Source: Acanthochromis polyacanthus
Lineage: Eukaryota; Chordata; Actinopteri; Pomacentridae
DNA length: 64,000 bases
Direction of reading: 5' to 3'
NCBI RefSeq assembly: GCF_021347895.1
Contig: NC_067122.1
Span: 32,773,215-32,837,214 of the forward strand
Positions 62,195 through 64,000 of this stretch are shown here, piece by piece (positions within the stretch are counted from its first letter, which is position 1; each line of letters starts with the position of its first letter). Under the pieces are notes generated by a model. The model was not told the origin of the DNA, searched no databases, and saw nothing but the letters and a program-made list of their open reading frames with translations. Position numbers and translations under genes: made by a program.

Positions 62195-62752
62195 ATATTA
62201 TCAGCAGTCTTCAGCTGCAGTCAATTCCAGCCATTTTCAGTACAAAAAAAATCGCTAATATTCTATTTGTAAATAAAAATATGACGAGAAATACAGGGCA
62301 TATTGGACGCGCATCGCGAGGTGCATTTCCTTGAAAACGACCTATTCGTGGAGTATATACCGACTTCAAGACATGTTTTGGACAAAATATTTTACTGGCT
62401 TGTGTCATCTGGATGTCCAAGGTTGGATTATGGCCGTTTTTTGTGGAATATTTTCATCTGTGTGTAATAATGAACCCGGAAATGTGAGTCGCGCTGTGTA
62501 CGTTGAAGCCGTGTACAGAGAACGGATGGATGGATATTCGTTGTTTGTCGGACAAATGTGTTTATATTACCCGCTGTGGTAATCACATCTGAAAGTGGTT
62601 TATACCGGCGGATTCATGAGAATCTAAGCTTTCCTTCTGCGTATAGTGTTTGTATAATTGCATTTGCAGTTTCAGACATTTAGCAAATTGCTTATGCAGA
62701 TCTCAAAGTGTATCGCGGGCGGGACACTGAAGCGCAACTGAAGCGCAATGGG
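62195..62752. mobile_element. piggyBac-like MITE, copy 2, diverged
   Basis: Reverse orientation relative to copy 1. The right end reads CTTCAGTTGCGC...GGG on the minus strand, next to TTAA (62753-62756). The interior follows copy 1 (CTTGAAAACGACC, TGTTTTGGACAAAATATTTT, TTTATACCGGCGGATTCATG). A 19-bp duplication of GAAGCGCAACT-type sequence has arisen near the right terminus. The other end is eroded around 62195-62215. Confidence 0.8.
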
Positions 62753-63198
62753 TTAATGATTAATATGACAAAGGCTACATAAAAAACTATAATAGTTGCT
62801 ATGAGTGCAATTAAACTCCTGACAGGACACAAACAGCCTTTCGGGCTTTAATGAGCTCACACATTATTTAAAATGTTCCACCACTTTGTTCAGATAAATC
62901 ATTTCTGAATTTTACTCTCTCATCTTCCCGTTCATTTTCAGATCATAGGACCAGAAAGCTCATAGCAACATTAGTAGTCGTGAGTTGTAGAGTTTTTCAC
63001 GTGACTTTAATAATGTAGCAACACAGTTTTGAATGACAGGGTCCTTGCTATCGCATGGTAAAATATAACATTTAATAATGAAATCAACTTAAGGCATCCT
63101 AAATGCTGCAATAAATTAAGCATGCTGGGTTGAGCATATGTCAGCATGTGGCCCCACCTTTAACACTTCTCTCTTATGTTTTTCAAACCCTTGTTACA

Positions 63199-64000
63199 GA
63201 TGGATGCACCTAAGTCTAAAAGTGCAGTCTGGCAGTATTTCATTTGGTCAACAACACCAGGGAAGGCTGTGTGCAAAACATGCAATGGTGAAATCAGCAT
63301 GGGAGCAACAGTAGCAAAAAATAAAAACACCTCCAACCTGTGGTCCCATCTCAGGATTCATCACCCTGACTTATAGAAAACTGCTCAGAAGAAATGTGAA
63401 GTTGAATCAGCAACTCATACAGATGTGGCAACTTCATCGCAGCCAACAATACTGAGCATGTTTGATAAACAAAGGAAGTGGACAAATTCAGAAAACAGGT
63501 CTAGACTAATGGACAAACTGATCATAGAAATGATAGTTACTGATAACCAACCGTTCTCGATGGTGTCTGATGTTGGCTTTAAGCGCCTTATGGCTGCAGC
63601 AGAGCCACGATATTCACTGAAAAGTGAGAAATATTATTGAACTGAAAAGCTTCAAGAAGTTCACCACAAGGTTGTGGACAAGATCAAAGCCATGATCCAA
63701 CCAGAAAATGCTGGCTACTCCCTCTCCTTCACCACGGACTGCTGGTCTGGTGCGACAGAGTCGCTCATGAGCCTGATATGCCATTTTATTGACAATGAAT
63801 GGACAAGAAAGCAGGTTGTTTTAAATACAAGAGTTATGCAAGGGTCACACACTGGGGAATACCTCAAAGACACATTCCTCAGTATGCTTGAGGAATAGAA
63901 AATAAGGAAAGATCGTGTGGCACTAGTGCTTCGAGATAGCGGCGCAAACATTGTGAAGGGGATGAGGCTTGCTGAACTCCCAGACCTCAGCTGCACAGCT
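63199..64000 (+). pseudogene. hAT transposase (ZBED-like), partial, with three stops
   Basis: From ATG 63199 the frame reads SAVWQYFIWSTTPGKAVCKT, CNGEISMGATVAKNKNTSNL and WSHLRIHHPDL. This is a BED zinc finger (C-x2-C...H-x4-H) as in ZBED1-like hAT transposases. The catalytic part follows with FSMVSDVGFKRLMAAAEPRY, then FTTDCWSGATESLMSLICHF, which holds the conserved first Asp region (TTDCW). In-frame stops occur at 63374-63376, 63638-63640 and 63896-63898. The remainder, including the C-terminal dimerisation region, is beyond the window. Confidence 0.85.

Larger units (their letters stand above)
60798..64000 (+). mobile_element. hAT transposon with BED-finger transposase, runs off the window
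   Basis: The left part starts near 60798 with the internally repetitive ATCGACCAATTATCGGTCGG and GCCGATTATCGGCGCCGAT sequence that I associate with hAT ends in fish. A possible 5' non-coding exon ends at AAAG|GTAAAT (about 61066). A long intron then leads to an acceptor (TTGTTACAG) just before ATG 63199. The intron contains a piggyBac-like MITE. The right end lies outside the window, so the target duplication cannot be tested. Confidence 0.62.

Overview
This window looks like transposon-dense intergenic DNA from a teleost fish. The evidence is several Tc1-like elements with long inverted repeats, six copies of one tRNA-derived SINE, L2/CR1-clade LINEs with the usual GAATT/GATTT tails, hAT and piggyBac-like elements, and LTR elements bounded by TGTCA...TGACA. 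No intact, confidently recognisable host gene is present. Most open reading frames belong to mobile elements, and nearly all of those carry disabling lesions.

Layout. 1-3.4 kb: a hairpin cluster, a SINE and a Tc1 element (1456-3091). 3.47-13.6 kb: the most interesting unit, a 10.1-kb segment bounded by 24-bp imperfect terminal inverted repeats and a 9-bp direct repeat. It carries a broken RecQ-type helicase gene on the plus strand and, converging on it, a broken eight-exon gene resembling the DUF6589 family on the minus strand. A 2-kb long-TIR element (6483-8432) sits between the two genes. It contains a piggyBac-like MITE and a fragment resembling the N-terminus of a Onecut transcription factor. 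13.6-27.5 kb: mostly unremarkable DNA with SINEs and Tc1 fragments; one SINE is split by a small Tc1-type element. 27.5-34.4 kb: two LTR units whose protein is not gag-pol but shares an ELCD...LGL motif; the first landed inside an L2 fragment.

36-46.7 kb: a SINE inside an L2 3' end, one candidate small host gene (37.2-38.2 kb), a long AT-rich block of locally duplicated segments with a LINE fragment, two telomere-like TTAGGG patches, and a minisatellite whose unit contains a splice-donor-like sequence. 46.7-51 kb: an L2-type LINE whose reverse transcriptase frame is split inside the YADD motif by a second Tc1 copy. 51-64 kb: further Tc1 and hAT elements, a second SINE family interrupted by an LTR-like insertion, and at the right edge a BED-finger hAT transposase gene that runs out of the window with several stops.

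The genes do not form a host pathway. Their logic is serial nesting: helicase/DUF6589 element, then long-TIR element, then piggyBac MITE; L2, then LTR element; L2, then Tc1; L2, then SINE; SINE, then MITE. The helicase/DUF6589 unit is the best candidate for an undescribed system. It has the architecture of a two-gene DNA transposon. I know that some DNA transposons carry RecQ-like helicases, but I do not recall one with this partner. All family names are recalled from protein motifs; no database search was possible.
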